Positions 33,562 through 42,923 of a DNA stretch of 46,713 nucleotides are shown here, in pieces. The DNA comes from Bacteroidota bacterium (GTDB taxonomy: Bacteria; Bacteroidota; Bacteroidia; Bacteroidales; VadinHA17): the NCBI GenBank assembly GCA_011374625.1, contig DRPN01000054.1:1-46713 (forward strand), written 5' to 3'. Position 1 is the stretch's first letter, and each line of letters begins with the position of its first letter. A model generated the notes under the pieces. That model did no database searches. It saw only the letters and a list, made by a program, of their open reading frames with translations, and had not been told where the DNA came from. The position numbers and the translations under genes are program-made.

Positions 33562-34323
33562 TTATTCCGTTTCAGCCTGCCGGATCAATGCTTCCAGGTG
33601 CCTGCTCATATGTTCGTAATGGCTTCCGCGCCAATAGATCCTCCCACAACCCGGACATCGCATAAACTCTACAAAACATTTCCGGGTGCCGGGCTTCAGG
33701 TATTTTTCCACTTCGCTTTTTTTTACCGGTTCTAATAATGTATTACAATGAATACAGCGTGAAAATGTCTTCAAATGATTGAAGAGATCAAATCTTCTGA
33801 CAACTTCGATAAATTGTTGATCGGGGTACGTAGCAAGAAGCCAATGCCCGTGTGTCACGATGCGGTGTTTTAGGATCCCTTTGTCGCGGGTCAGGATGAT
33901 ACGTTTCTCATTTTGCGCAATATCAATGATCTCCCGGTCGTCGTAATCATTCCTGTATAAGGTATCTATGCCGGCCATACGCATCAGCCGGGCCAGTTTT
34001 CCAAGATGAACATCCAGGACAAAAGCAGGATGTCTCAAAGGGGCAGGCCTCAGTCGTGTCACCCCGGAAATGTCCAGGCTTTCAAACACCGGGTAAACAG
34101 AAATAAAATCTCCCGGTCGCAGGATATAGTCGAAAGTTACCGACTGCTGACGCACCAGGATAAGATCCACCTGGGTATGGGGCACATCAAAGGATTCAAT
34201 GGCATCCTTCACGGAATTTTTTCCGTAAAAACGATAAACATGCACCCTGTTTTTCCTTTTCCGGACCGGGAGCAGATCGTTCAGCTCTGCATAAAACCGG
34301 AAACGGGCTTCGGCTACTTCCAT
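33562..34323 (-). CDS. Mut7-C RNase-domain protein with ubiquitin-like N-terminus
   Basis: 253 residues. The N-terminal about 85 residues (ARFRFYAELNDLLP…IESFDVPHTQVDLILV…GDFISVYPVF) form a Mut7-C ubiquitin/ThiS-like domain. The Mut7-C PIN-like nuclease domain follows (about 100-245), with FVLDVHLGKLARLMRMAGIDTLY, NDYDDREIIDIA and RIILTRDKGILKH, whose acidic residues are the presumed active site. A zinc-ribbon is formed by CIHC and CPGCGRIYW. The family is predicted to act on RNA, without well-defined substrates. It sits nine bases after the HD-protein gene. Confidence 0.88.
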   Translation of the reverse strand: MEVAEARFRFYAELNDLLPVRKRKNRVHVYRFYGKNSVKDAIESFDVPHTQVDLILVRQQSVTFDYILRPGDFISVYPVFESLDISGVTRLRPAPLRHPAFVLDVHLGKLARLMRMAGIDTLYRNDYDDREIIDIAQNEKRIILTRDKGILKHRIVTHGHWLLATYPDQQFIEVVRRFDLFNHLKTFSRCIHCNTLLEPVKKSEVEKYLKPGTRKCFVEFMRCPGCGRIYWRGSHYEHMSRHLEALIRQAETE

Positions 34324-34332
34324 GATATGCCT

Positions 34333-34929
34333 TTACTTCTCTTCCGGGACTGCCGGATTGCCTTTCAGTCCGATTTCTTCGGCTACTTCCCGCATCCCCA
34401 TAATGGTATCAGTAATAAGATCCGTCAGTTCAACGCCCAGCATCTCCGCCCCTTTCTCAATGACCGAGCGGTTTACACCGGCAGCAAAACGTTTGTCTTT
34501 CCATTTTTTCTTCACCGATTTGGCCTTCATATCCAGCACACTTCTGGAAGGACGCACCAGGGCACTGGTCACTACCAGACCGGTCAGCTCATCCACCGCA
34601 TACAGCGTTCTCTCCATCAGGCTTTCGGGCTTCACATCCGTAACGATCCCCCAGCCATGGCTTACCACTGCCCGTATGTACTCTTTGGGCCAGCCTTCGG
34701 AGCGGAGGATCTCCTCGGTTTTTTTGCAGTGCTGATCCGGATACATCTCATAATCAAGGTCATGTACCAAACCGACAATACCCCATTTTTCTTCATCTTT
34801 ACCATACTTCCGTGCCATATACCTCATCACCCCCTCTACCGCAAGAGCGTGTTTGGTCAGACTCTCCGATTTGTTGTATTTTCTGAATAGTTCCCAGGCT
34901 TCCTCCCGGGTAGGCTTTTTTGTTTCCAT
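34333..34929 (-). CDS. HD-domain hydrolase
   Basis: 198 residues with an HD phosphohydrolase domain: TKHALAVEGVMRYMARK gives the first histidine, LVHDLDYE the HD pair (about 70-77), VVSHGW the next metal-binding histidine and ERTLYAVDELTGLV the last aspartate. Metal-dependent hydrolysis of a nucleotide or other phosphate is expected; substrate unknown. The C-terminal part is mostly helical (LDMKAKSVKKKWKDKRFAAGVNR). It is first in a three-gene minus-strand group. Confidence 0.85.
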   Translation of the reverse strand: METKKPTREEAWELFRKYNKSESLTKHALAVEGVMRYMARKYGKDEEKWGIVGLVHDLDYEMYPDQHCKKTEEILRSEGWPKEYIRAVVSHGWGIVTDVKPESLMERTLYAVDELTGLVVTSALVRPSRSVLDMKAKSVKKKWKDKRFAAGVNRSVIEKGAEMLGVELTDLITDTIMGMREVAEEIGLKGNPAVPEEK

Positions 34930-35071
34930 TGTTATACTTTATATTGCCCGTAAAATTATCCAAAAAAATAATAAGAGCAAAAAGAGAAAACAATAAGATC
35001 CTTACGAAATAAATTTTTCAAAGGATTTTGTATCTAATATTATTTCATGCCAGTAATAATATATAACCGAA

Positions 35072-35107
35072 AAATTTACCTACGTAGCAATCTACATAGG
35101 TAAATTT
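35072..35107 (-). terminator. Terminator of the C25 peptidase gene
   Basis: Two 16-base arms around the loop CAAT (plus strand): AAATTTACCTACGTAG and CTACATAGGTAAATTT. They pair fully except for one G-U in the minus-strand RNA. The stem begins in the stop codon of the peptidase gene and is followed by two further T residues (five in all with the stem end). The core CTACGTAG-N4-CTACRTAG is shared with 21182-21201. Confidence 0.75.
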
Positions 35108-38100
35108 ATTCTTTCACAAATGGCACCGGAATTTTTTCTTCTCTGTTGTATAATATTAAAAGATAGGTTCCCGCAGGCAGATGATTTATGGAGATGCTGA
35201 ACACCTGTTCTCCGCTACCACTCTTTATATCAGTTCTTTCCACAACCTTTTTCCCGCTCATATCAAAAACTGCCAGGTGAAAATTTTTCCCTGCCTTTCC
35301 GGAGAACAGTTGTATAAAAAGAAAATCTCCTGCAGGGTTAGGATAAACCGTTACCGAGCTGGCATAGGGTAAATCATTCTTATCCGACACTTTATTGTAC
35401 GTAACTACCAATGTATCATTACTGCTAATTACATCTCCTGTAACCGTGGCATAAACAGTGATAACATACTTGCCCGTATCAACCATATTTTCCTGACGGA
35501 CAAAACGGAACAAGGCAGTATCTCCTGCATTCACCACCGTATCGAAAGACTGCGAAACCGTCGGTTCATAATTGATCCGATAATGAAGCGGAAAGCTGTC
35601 AAGAGCTCCCGAACTCGCATTGATTAAAAGTACCGCAATGTGTTCATAACCTCTGTACAGGGAATCCCTCGCAGGGGAAACCAGCGAATCCACGATCACA
35701 TCAATGGTTCCTTCATGCATAATATCCACATCTATGCCGTCATTTACCGGGACCTGATCTTCCGTTAGTTCGGATGAAATATGCAGATGATACTCTTTAA
35801 GCACCGAAAGATCCAAAGGGACAGAGAAGGTAAACCATGCAGTATCTCCTGATAGCAGGGTTCTGATGAGCGTATCCCGCACCGGCAGATCCTGGTTCAG
35901 CCGGTACATCAACGGGATTTTATATAGAGGGTCGGTTCCAAAATTCCGGACTATCACAGTCAGCGGTTCGGCATTTCCAAGATCCGGTCCGGACTTAGGT
36001 GAAACAATGCCGGTAATACCCGCATTGATCCTGGTAAAACTGTACTTAGGAAAAATGATATAATCGAGCCATGCCCGGTCCATTCCCTTGGAAGTATTGG
36101 CATCTTTAATATATGTCCATTTCAGGACATGAGAACCAGAATCTACCGGAAAACTTCCGTATGTCCAAGGGAGCTCACCGGACCATTTTCCCTTTTCCAA
36201 CCCATCAATAAAAAATTTCAAAAAATCCCAGTCTTCTTCGGAAGATACACGGAAATAGAAAGTGACCGAATCCGCCGTGCTGGCTTCTATATTTATGGAC
36301 AGAGAAGATTCTTCACTGTTGTCGATAGCTGCAGAAACTGCCGAAAAGTCACCATGCCAGGCACTCTGCCCGGTAATAGTCCATGGATGAGAAGTGTTAT
36401 TTTGCCATGGAAGATTGAGGAAACTTCCAGATTCAAAGTCTTCAAATGAAAGGCCTACGGGCATAGTAAATGTATCGACAGCCACGTAAGGATCGTCATA
36501 CACTTCCACATGGATTCCAAGTATGGACCCGTAAGGTGCCGCAGAATCAATCTCAACCGTAAAAGGAACCGTCACCGTGCTCATAGTATCCAGAACTCCC
36601 ACCATGGCCGAATCCTGATAATCACTCACCAATGAATCGGTTAATAATATCAAAGCAAAGGCATTCCGGGCAGCAGCATGTCCTCTGTTCTGCACCTCCA
36701 GTGAGAAGACCACCGGTTCTCCCGGTTCCAAACGACTATTTCCATTTCCCTTATTCTTATCATCCAAAATAAGCCTGCCGACTTTTAACAACGGAGCATA
36801 AATCTTCAAAGGAAAATACGAATTCCAGGTTTGTCCGGCATCATCAGTAAGCCTTATCCGGAAAGCACATATTTGCATATCGGGAACACTGTCACGAATC
36901 CGAATCCTGAAAGCGTGAGGGATAAGTATATCATTTTCTGAAGGTACCGAAGCAATATGCACCACACTGTCTTTAATCTCAATCCATGATCCATGCCCAG
37001 ACAAAATACATGTTACTTGTGTTGCATCGGTTTTTCCGGTATTCTTCACCCGGATATCCAGATAAAGGGTTTCTCCATTCTCCGGCAATCCATTGGCATT
37101 GGAAACAGAATCATCCACAACAATTCCGTGTACCTGAAGATACGGTTGCTGGTCGGAAACAACTCTTATCGTATCAATAAAAGGAATCCGGTTTTGTCTT
37201 GTTCCCGTTATCACGATATAACCGGTATCCTTCAAAGAGGTAAAGCTGAGCATGGGGTTTCCGTCCGGTCCGGCTGTCAAAGCATCCAGTATGGTATCTT
37301 CCTTTGTCAGGCCGACATAGGTACCCGGTTCCGTCACAATGGTCAGGTTACTCAAATTTACCGGGACTGTTTCAGGCACAAGCATCATGAGTGTATCCGG
37401 TTCGGACAGATAAGGCATCATGGAAGGATCTCCGAAGAGATGGTAAATCTCCCAGTAGTACTGTGCTTTTGAAGGATTGCCTTCCATCACGGCCAGGTTG
37501 CCCGCAAAGATCATCTGATCCTGGGTCACATACCAGTCGTCCGCCGGTTCGCCGTGATCATGGAAGAGGCGGTCATACATCGCCAGTGAAGTCTCCTTAT
37601 AGTCAGGATGTGCCACGATGGGTCCCACTCCCACCGCCCAGTAATAATCTTCATTCCAGTACGAGTCATAGGAAGAGCCAATATAGCCGACCGCTCCTTT
37701 TTTGGGAGCCCGCAACATAGCCTCCGCAAAACACTCATCATTTCCAAAAGCGCCGGTGGAGCATCCGTTGGTGATGATCACAGGATACTTGTGAGCATTG
37801 GTCAGTTTGGCAATATCCGAAATGGTAAACGTAGGATCCTCCCACCGGTCAGAACGGCCGTGGCCCGTATAATTGACCAGTGAAACGCCATTGCTGATAT
37901 CCTGAATAATTTGTGCATCACTGCTTCCGGACACAGGATAAAGATATGTATGGGATTGATATCCATGGGAAGGATTCACATAATTCTCCGTAGCATAATT
38001 GATCTGACCGTTGCCCCACACGGAAGCATAGGATCCGTCCACCCCTGCCACCATTACCGCCTCATGTAAAAAAGAGGGATCCGGGAAAAGATACTGTTCA

Positions 38101-39221
38101 TATTCCAGTATTTTTTCCAGTTGCGATACCAGGTCAGCCGAGTCACGGGCCGAAAACCGCCCGTAGTATACATCAGGAATAAAATCATCTTCCCCGTCAT
38201 AGGTAGCATAATACAGGTCGGTAATGCGCCCCGTGGTAGTGGATACCGGGATCTGTTCCGTATCTCCCACTATCAGTAAAAATGTTGGGGCAGGATCATC
38301 AGGGGTAGCGGCATCATAAAGGCTCTTCAGGTAAGCCCTGATACTCCCGGGGGTGGTCCCTACTCCAGGCGCTCCCTTGTACACCACCAACACCTTGTAT
38401 CCCTGCAAGGTTTTCCACCGGATAAAATCATCCAGAGAGTACCTGAACAGAGAGTCGGTCAGGATCACATATTTAACAGGAGCTGTCGGAATGTCTTCTG
38501 CTTCCAGGGTCTCAACAGACAATAACTTGTTATAAGTAGGCTGAAAAACCGGACTGTACAGGCTCTTGCTTTTATAACGGTCTGCCACATGGAAAGGATG
38601 TGAATAACGAATCGTCAATTCAATATCATCCTTTACAATTAGGGTATTACTCACAGGATTATAACTAAAGGGGGAAACCGTAAGATATGCCAATTCATGA
38701 CCACGCAATACCCCTGCCTTTTGTATCCTTACCAGACTATCACTGAAAAATGTATCCCGGGTATAAGCTTTTTTATGTATTTTAAAAACAGGCGGGGGTC
38801 TTTCTTTTATTTTCATCACTGAGGGCTGTGCCGGAAATAATTTTGCTCCGGGAAACTTTTTCTCCAGCGAAATATGATAACTCTTCCAGGTCACTTTATC
38901 TACACGGACAGAAGCGCCGGCAGGTATCTCCAGAAGCTTCCTTAAAACAGGCAGGTCAGGAAAACCTTCCTGATAGGAAGAAGTCAGCTCAGGATGAGAT
39001 ATCCGTAGAAATTGACCATTTTTATTGACAACCTTACGGAAATCAGCACCGGATAAATGAATCTTAACAGTAATATAATCCGGCGTTTTATTCAGGATGG
39101 ATATACCCCGTGGTGTATGTTCCCACACGACCTTTGCTTCCTGCTGAGCTACACCCCGGCTACCGACGAAAACAACAAGAAATATCAGGTAAAAATATTT
39201 ATATAAAGAACCTTTTACCAT
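35106..39221 (-). CDS. Gingipain-type C25 cysteine peptidase with T9SS sorting domain
   Basis: 1371 residues from the ATG at 39221, chosen over one at 39260 because a normal signal peptide then starts at residue 1 (MVKGSLYKYFYLIFLVV…GVAQQ). A propeptide (about 30-245) precedes the C25 catalytic domain with FLLIVGDTEQIPV, NYTGHG (H454) and ITNGCSTG (C487), the gingipain His-Cys dyad. Several Ig-like/CARDB-type domains follow, including a MAM-like region near DFESGSFLNLPW (about 930-1060). The C-terminus (VYPNPAGDFLFIQLF…PAGTYLLILY) is a type A sorting domain. Expected on the cell surface or secreted, acting as protease. It is divergent from the SpoIIE gene. Confidence 0.92.
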   Translation of the reverse strand: MVKGSLYKYFYLIFLVVFVGSRGVAQQEAKVVWEHTPRGISILNKTPDYITVKIHLSGADFRKVVNKNGQFLRISHPELTSSYQEGFPDLPVLRKLLEIPAGASVRVDKVTWKSYHISLEKKFPGAKLFPAQPSVMKIKERPPPVFKIHKKAYTRDTFFSDSLVRIQKAGVLRGHELAYLTVSPFSYNPVSNTLIVKDDIELTIRYSHPFHVADRYKSKSLYSPVFQPTYNKLLSVETLEAEDIPTAPVKYVILTDSLFRYSLDDFIRWKTLQGYKVLVVYKGAPGVGTTPGSIRAYLKSLYDAATPDDPAPTFLLIVGDTEQIPVSTTTGRITDLYYATYDGEDDFIPDVYYGRFSARDSADLVSQLEKILEYEQYLFPDPSFLHEAVMVAGVDGSYASVWGNGQINYATENYVNPSHGYQSHTYLYPVSGSSDAQIIQDISNGVSLVNYTGHGRSDRWEDPTFTISDIAKLTNAHKYPVIITNGCSTGAFGNDECFAEAMLRAPKKGAVGYIGSSYDSYWNEDYYWAVGVGPIVAHPDYKETSLAMYDRLFHDHGEPADDWYVTQDQMIFAGNLAVMEGNPSKAQYYWEIYHLFGDPSMMPYLSEPDTLMMLVPETVPVNLSNLTIVTEPGTYVGLTKEDTILDALTAGPDGNPMLSFTSLKDTGYIVITGTRQNRIPFIDTIRVVSDQQPYLQVHGIVVDDSVSNANGLPENGETLYLDIRVKNTGKTDATQVTCILSGHGSWIEIKDSVVHIASVPSENDILIPHAFRIRIRDSVPDMQICAFRIRLTDDAGQTWNSYFPLKIYAPLLKVGRLILDDKNKGNGNSRLEPGEPVVFSLEVQNRGHAAARNAFALILLTDSLVSDYQDSAMVGVLDTMSTVTVPFTVEIDSAAPYGSILGIHVEVYDDPYVAVDTFTMPVGLSFEDFESGSFLNLPWQNNTSHPWTITGQSAWHGDFSAVSAAIDNSEESSLSINIEASTADSVTFYFRVSSEEDWDFLKFFIDGLEKGKWSGELPWTYGSFPVDSGSHVLKWTYIKDANTSKGMDRAWLDYIIFPKYSFTRINAGITGIVSPKSGPDLGNAEPLTVIVRNFGTDPLYKIPLMYRLNQDLPVRDTLIRTLLSGDTAWFTFSVPLDLSVLKEYHLHISSELTEDQVPVNDGIDVDIMHEGTIDVIVDSLVSPARDSLYRGYEHIAVLLINASSGALDSFPLHYRINYEPTVSQSFDTVVNAGDTALFRFVRQENMVDTGKYVITVYATVTGDVISSNDTLVVTYNKVSDKNDLPYASSVTVYPNPAGDFLFIQLFSGKAGKNFHLAVFDMSGKKVVERTDIKSGSGEQVFSISINHLPAGTYLLILYNREEKIPVPFVKE

Positions 39222-39376
39222 ATAATATAAATATGTACACTTTACCCCACATGTATACATGACCAGACATCATGGGTATTGGTTGTAGGGTTTAAAAACT
39301 TTCTATAAAGATAAAAAAAGTTAATTTTATCATATCATTCTTTTTTCCTAATTTTAACCTGATTTATCAGAATGTT

Positions 39377-42300
39377 ATGAAAAAAGGGATTTTTATTTTT
39401 TTCTTTCTTGTTATCTGTTCAGTTTTTTCAGACGGTCAGGTTAATAAGTTCGGGATTCCTTTTGTGAAGAATATCACCCCAATGGAAACTTTAGGGGGAG
39501 AACAAAACTGGTCGGTGGTTCAAGACGACCGGGGTATCATTTATGTAGCCAACAATGATATAGGCATTCTGGAATATGACGGGATTACCTGGAGAAGGAT
39601 ATCCGTACCTAATAATATCTCACTCAGAGATCTCTGTATAGATGACCGGGGCACTGTGTATGCAGGAGGAAACAAAGAATTCGGGTTTCTGGAACCGGAC
39701 ACCAAAGGGCAACTCCATTATCATTCACTGATCCGGAAACTGGATTCTTCCGATATGAAGTTCAAATCGATCTATCATATTTACTTCTGGAAAGGGAGTA
39801 TTTACTACACAAGCACCAATATGATCTTTCGTTATTCTCCTGAACAGGATTCTATTAGGGTTTTCAGGCTTGCTGACGACGGGTTCACCATGGGCAATTA
39901 CGGTTTTGTTTGTAATGGCAGATATTTCCATGTGGATGCATTGGCCGGATTACTGGAATTCGACGGAGAACATTTTAAGAAAGTGGAAAACGGTGAATTC
40001 TTTTCCTATAATAATATCTCTGCTATCCTTTCCATATTGCCTTATTCATCCAAAGAACTTCTTATCGCCACTTATAAATTCGGCGTTTACTGTTATAATC
40101 TGGAAACAGGAACCATACGGAGCAATATTTTTTCTCCTGCTGCTAATAATTACTTAAAAAAGAATCGTTTTTACGATGCACGGATGTTGCCGGACAGTTC
40201 TTATGCCATGGCTACGCTGGATGGAGGTCTTATTATCGTCTCACACAAAGGGATAATCATACAAATCCTGAATCGTAATGAAGGACTGGACAATGAAACC
40301 GTGACCAAAGTGTACCTGAACGACAAGCAGCCCCAGGTATCCCAGTTATGGCTGGCCATGTCTATCGGGTTGGCCAATGTGGAACTGTTCTCTCCCTTCC
40401 GCTATTTTAGTGAAGATCACGGTTTCAAAGGATCGGTCAACGACCTTATGATCATCGGGGACAAGCTTTATCTGGCTACCTCAGCCGGGGTATTCCTGCG
40501 TACCAGGGAACAGAACGGACTGGCTCATTTTACAAGGATTCCGGGCATCAATGCACAGGCATGGTCTTTTCTTCACTTTACCACACCGGGAAACTCCAGT
40601 CCCATACTTTGGGTGGGCACCGAGGAAGGTATTTATGAACTCTCTGCTGATAATAAAGCTTCTTTGGTGGAAAAACGTATCCATAACCTTACACCCAAGG
40701 GAAAGAAATTTTATGTTTTTAAACTCTTTGCTTCCAAAAAGAATCCGGGGAAAGTATTTGTTGGCACAGGGCAAAGTCTGGCTGAACTTTCCTACAAATA
40801 TCATTACTGGCACATAGACACCGTCTACAACCTGCAGGACGAAGTACGCACCATTACAGAAGATAAAGAAGGAGACCTTTGGTTTTCAATGGCTTATCAG
40901 GGCATAGGCCGATTGCAAAAAGATCACGGCAACGGGTACAATCTTGTTATTTACAACCAAAAAAAAGGACTCCCTGCCGGATCGGAAAACAAAGTAAATT
41001 TTATCAATCATAAAATACTTATTTGTACCAGCAAGGGTTTATACCGCTATCAAAAAGAAGCGGACACCCTCCTTCCCGACCATTTCCTGGGAGATGTATA
41101 TGCCAATGGCTCGCGGGCTGTTCGTAATATTCACAGGCTGAATGACAGTTTGTATTTCCTGAATGTGGCATATCCCGGCGGAAAATTTTATGTGGAGGAA
41201 GTCATCAGAAACCAAGGTAAAATTCACTCCGTCACAACCCCTTTTTACCGGCTTCCTTCCCAGTCGGCGTATGCTTTTGCGCATGAAGGAAATATTTTAT
41301 GGATTGCTATTTCCAACCGCATTTATTCTTATAACCTCTTCTATAAAAAGAATTACGACATTCCCTTTCACACCCTCATCCGCAAGATCACTGTCGGCGC
41401 CGACTCCTCTCTTTTCGAAGGAACCTTCTATCGGGAGGATGAGCATGGTCTGAGGCATTTTATTCCTTCCCAGCCTCCCGGACAACAACCGGAGATAAAA
41501 TATCGTTTCAACAATGTGACTTTTTACTGGGCTTGTCCGTTTTTTGAGAATCAGGAAAAAATAACCTACAGCTTCAGACTGAGAAATTTTGATAAGCAAT
41601 GGTCAAAGTGGAGTAACCGCACAGAATATCCTTACACCAACATTCCGAATGGCAGTTATGTTTTCGAAGTTAAAGCCAGAAATATCTATGGCACAGAAAG
41701 TACTCCGGCCACCTATGCTTTTACGGTACTTTCCCCCTGGTATCTAACCTTCTGGGCTTTCCTGCTGTATCTGGTCCTTGCATTCTTTTTCGTCGTAATC
41801 ATCGTAAAATTATACACACGGCGGTTGAAGAATGAAAAAATCCGCCTCGAAGCCATCGTCAGGGAACGCACAGCGGAAGTGGTCAGACAAAAAGAAGAGC
41901 TGACCGACAGCATCACTTATGCAAGCCGCATACAGAGGGCTGTTCTGCCCAGCGAGAGATTACTGAACGAGCAGTTTCCCGATCATTTTATCCTGTTTAA
42001 ACCCAGAGATATTGTCAGCGGTGACTTTTACTGGATGACAAAACAAAATAACATGCTCCTAATAACGGCTGCTGATTGTACAGGACACGGAGTACCGGGA
42101 GCTTTCATGAGCCTGCTGGGCATTTCTTTCCTGAATGAAATCGTCAACCGGTCTGATGTTCTTCAACCAAACTTTATCCTTAATAAACTGCGTTCCGAAG
42201 TGATGCAGTCACTTAAACAAAAAGGAGAAGAGGGAGAGACAAAGGATGGCATGGATATGGCTCTGGTATCTATAGACAAGAAAAACCGGAAACTATACTT

Positions 42301-42727
42301 TGCCGGAGCTTACAATCCTCTGTTTTATGTGCGTAAACTGACCTCAGACGAAAAAGAGAAGTTCCGTAAAGGGGATGGTCCGGATTTCGGAAAAGGCTCC
42401 ATTCACAATGAAGAGTATGTCCTGATACAAGTCCCCGGCGATAAAATGCCCATCGGTATATCTGCAAAGGACGAGCAGACCTTCACATTGCATCAGATCG
42501 AGTACTCTAAGGGTGACCGCATTTATCTCTTTTCAGACGGTTATATTGATCAATTTGGCGGGCCACAAGGAAAAAAATTCATGTCCAGAAATTTTAAAAA
42601 ACTGCTTCTCAGTATTCAGCATAATTCTCTAAAGGAACAAGGAAAATTACTGGATGACAATATCATGAAATGGATGAACGATTATCCTCAGGTCGATGAC
42701 ATTATTGTCATAGGAATAAATTTATAA
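39377..42727 (+). CDS. Propeller / Y_Y_Y sensor with SpoIIE-type phosphatase domain
   Basis: 1116 residues: signal peptide 1-20; a two-component-regulator-type propeller (about 25-700) with repeats such as LWVGTEEGIYEL and DLWFSMAYQGIGRL; a Y_Y_Y domain (about 712-778, YSFRLRNFDKQWSKW…YTNIPNGSYVFEVKARN); one membrane helix (about 787-811); a coiled coil (about 815-845); and a cytoplasmic SpoIIE/PP2C phosphatase (about 845-1116) with VSGDFYW and AADCTGHGVPGA (metal-binding aspartates near 880 and 899). Periplasmic sensing is thus linked to serine/threonine dephosphorylation, not histidine phosphorylation. Partner anti-sigma or antagonist proteins are not adjacent. Divergent from the C25 peptidase gene. 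Confidence 0.92.
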   Translation: MKKGIFIFFFLVICSVFSDGQVNKFGIPFVKNITPMETLGGEQNWSVVQDDRGIIYVANNDIGILEYDGITWRRISVPNNISLRDLCIDDRGTVYAGGNKEFGFLEPDTKGQLHYHSLIRKLDSSDMKFKSIYHIYFWKGSIYYTSTNMIFRYSPEQDSIRVFRLADDGFTMGNYGFVCNGRYFHVDALAGLLEFDGEHFKKVENGEFFSYNNISAILSILPYSSKELLIATYKFGVYCYNLETGTIRSNIFSPAANNYLKKNRFYDARMLPDSSYAMATLDGGLIIVSHKGIIIQILNRNEGLDNETVTKVYLNDKQPQVSQLWLAMSIGLANVELFSPFRYFSEDHGFKGSVNDLMIIGDKLYLATSAGVFLRTREQNGLAHFTRIPGINAQAWSFLHFTTPGNSSPILWVGTEEGIYELSADNKASLVEKRIHNLTPKGKKFYVFKLFASKKNPGKVFVGTGQSLAELSYKYHYWHIDTVYNLQDEVRTITEDKEGDLWFSMAYQGIGRLQKDHGNGYNLVIYNQKKGLPAGSENKVNFINHKILICTSKGLYRYQKEADTLLPDHFLGDVYANGSRAVRNIHRLNDSLYFLNVAYPGGKFYVEEVIRNQGKIHSVTTPFYRLPSQSAYAFAHEGNILWIAISNRIYSYNLFYKKNYDIPFHTLIRKITVGADSSLFEGTFYREDEHGLRHFIPSQPPGQQPEIKYRFNNVTFYWACPFFENQEKITYSFRLRNFDKQWSKWSNRTEYPYTNIPNGSYVFEVKARNIYGTESTPATYAFTVLSPWYLTFWAFLLYLVLAFFFVVIIVKLYTRRLKNEKIRLEAIVRERTAEVVRQKEELTDSITYASRIQRAVLPSERLLNEQFPDHFILFKPRDIVSGDFYWMTKQNNMLLITAADCTGHGVPGAFMSLLGISFLNEIVNRSDVLQPNFILNKLRSEVMQSLKQKGEEGETKDGMDMALVSIDKKNRKLYFAGAYNPLFYVRKLTSDEKEKFRKGDGPDFGKGSIHNEEYVLIQVPGDKMPIGISAKDEQTFTLHQIEYSKGDRIYLFSDGYIDQFGGPQGKKFMSRNFKKLLLSIQHNSLKEQGKLLDDNIMKWMNDYPQVDDIIVIGINL

Positions 42728-42873
42728 CACTTTTGAAAATATATGTTTCGGATGGATACTGTTATCCGTATCCGGGATTTCCGGGGATATGTGCCGATGC
42801 AATACCTGGCTGTTGGTTTTTGAAACATATTCCGGGTAGACCCGGCAAAGAACTACCTCTTTCGATAAAAAGT

Positions 42874-42903
42874 AAAAGCCATGTCAGGTATGACATGGCT
42901 TTT
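42874..42903. terminator. Bidirectional terminator between convergent genes
   Basis: Perfect 13-bp stem AAAAGCCATGTCA / TGACATGGCTTTT with loop GGTA, with T-runs on both strands (TTTTATTTTT downstream on plus; the A-rich flank gives T on minus). It lies between the stop of the SpoIIE gene (42727) and that of the DUF1080 gene (42924), and can serve both. The rest of 42728-42873 shows no gene. Confidence 0.9.
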
Positions 42904-42923
42904 ATTTTTCAGGTTACCGGGAA

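Noticed and set aside
34006-34890. 294-codon open frame on the plus strand
   Set aside because: Antisense to the Mut7-C and HD-domain genes, both with clear catalytic motifs; His/Gln/Phe-rich composition is typical of a shadow frame.
39250-39261. 12-bp palindrome CATGTATACATG between the C25 peptidase and SpoIIE genes
   Set aside because: Short and made of common steps; only one copy seen and no consistent promoter geometry, so not called an operator.
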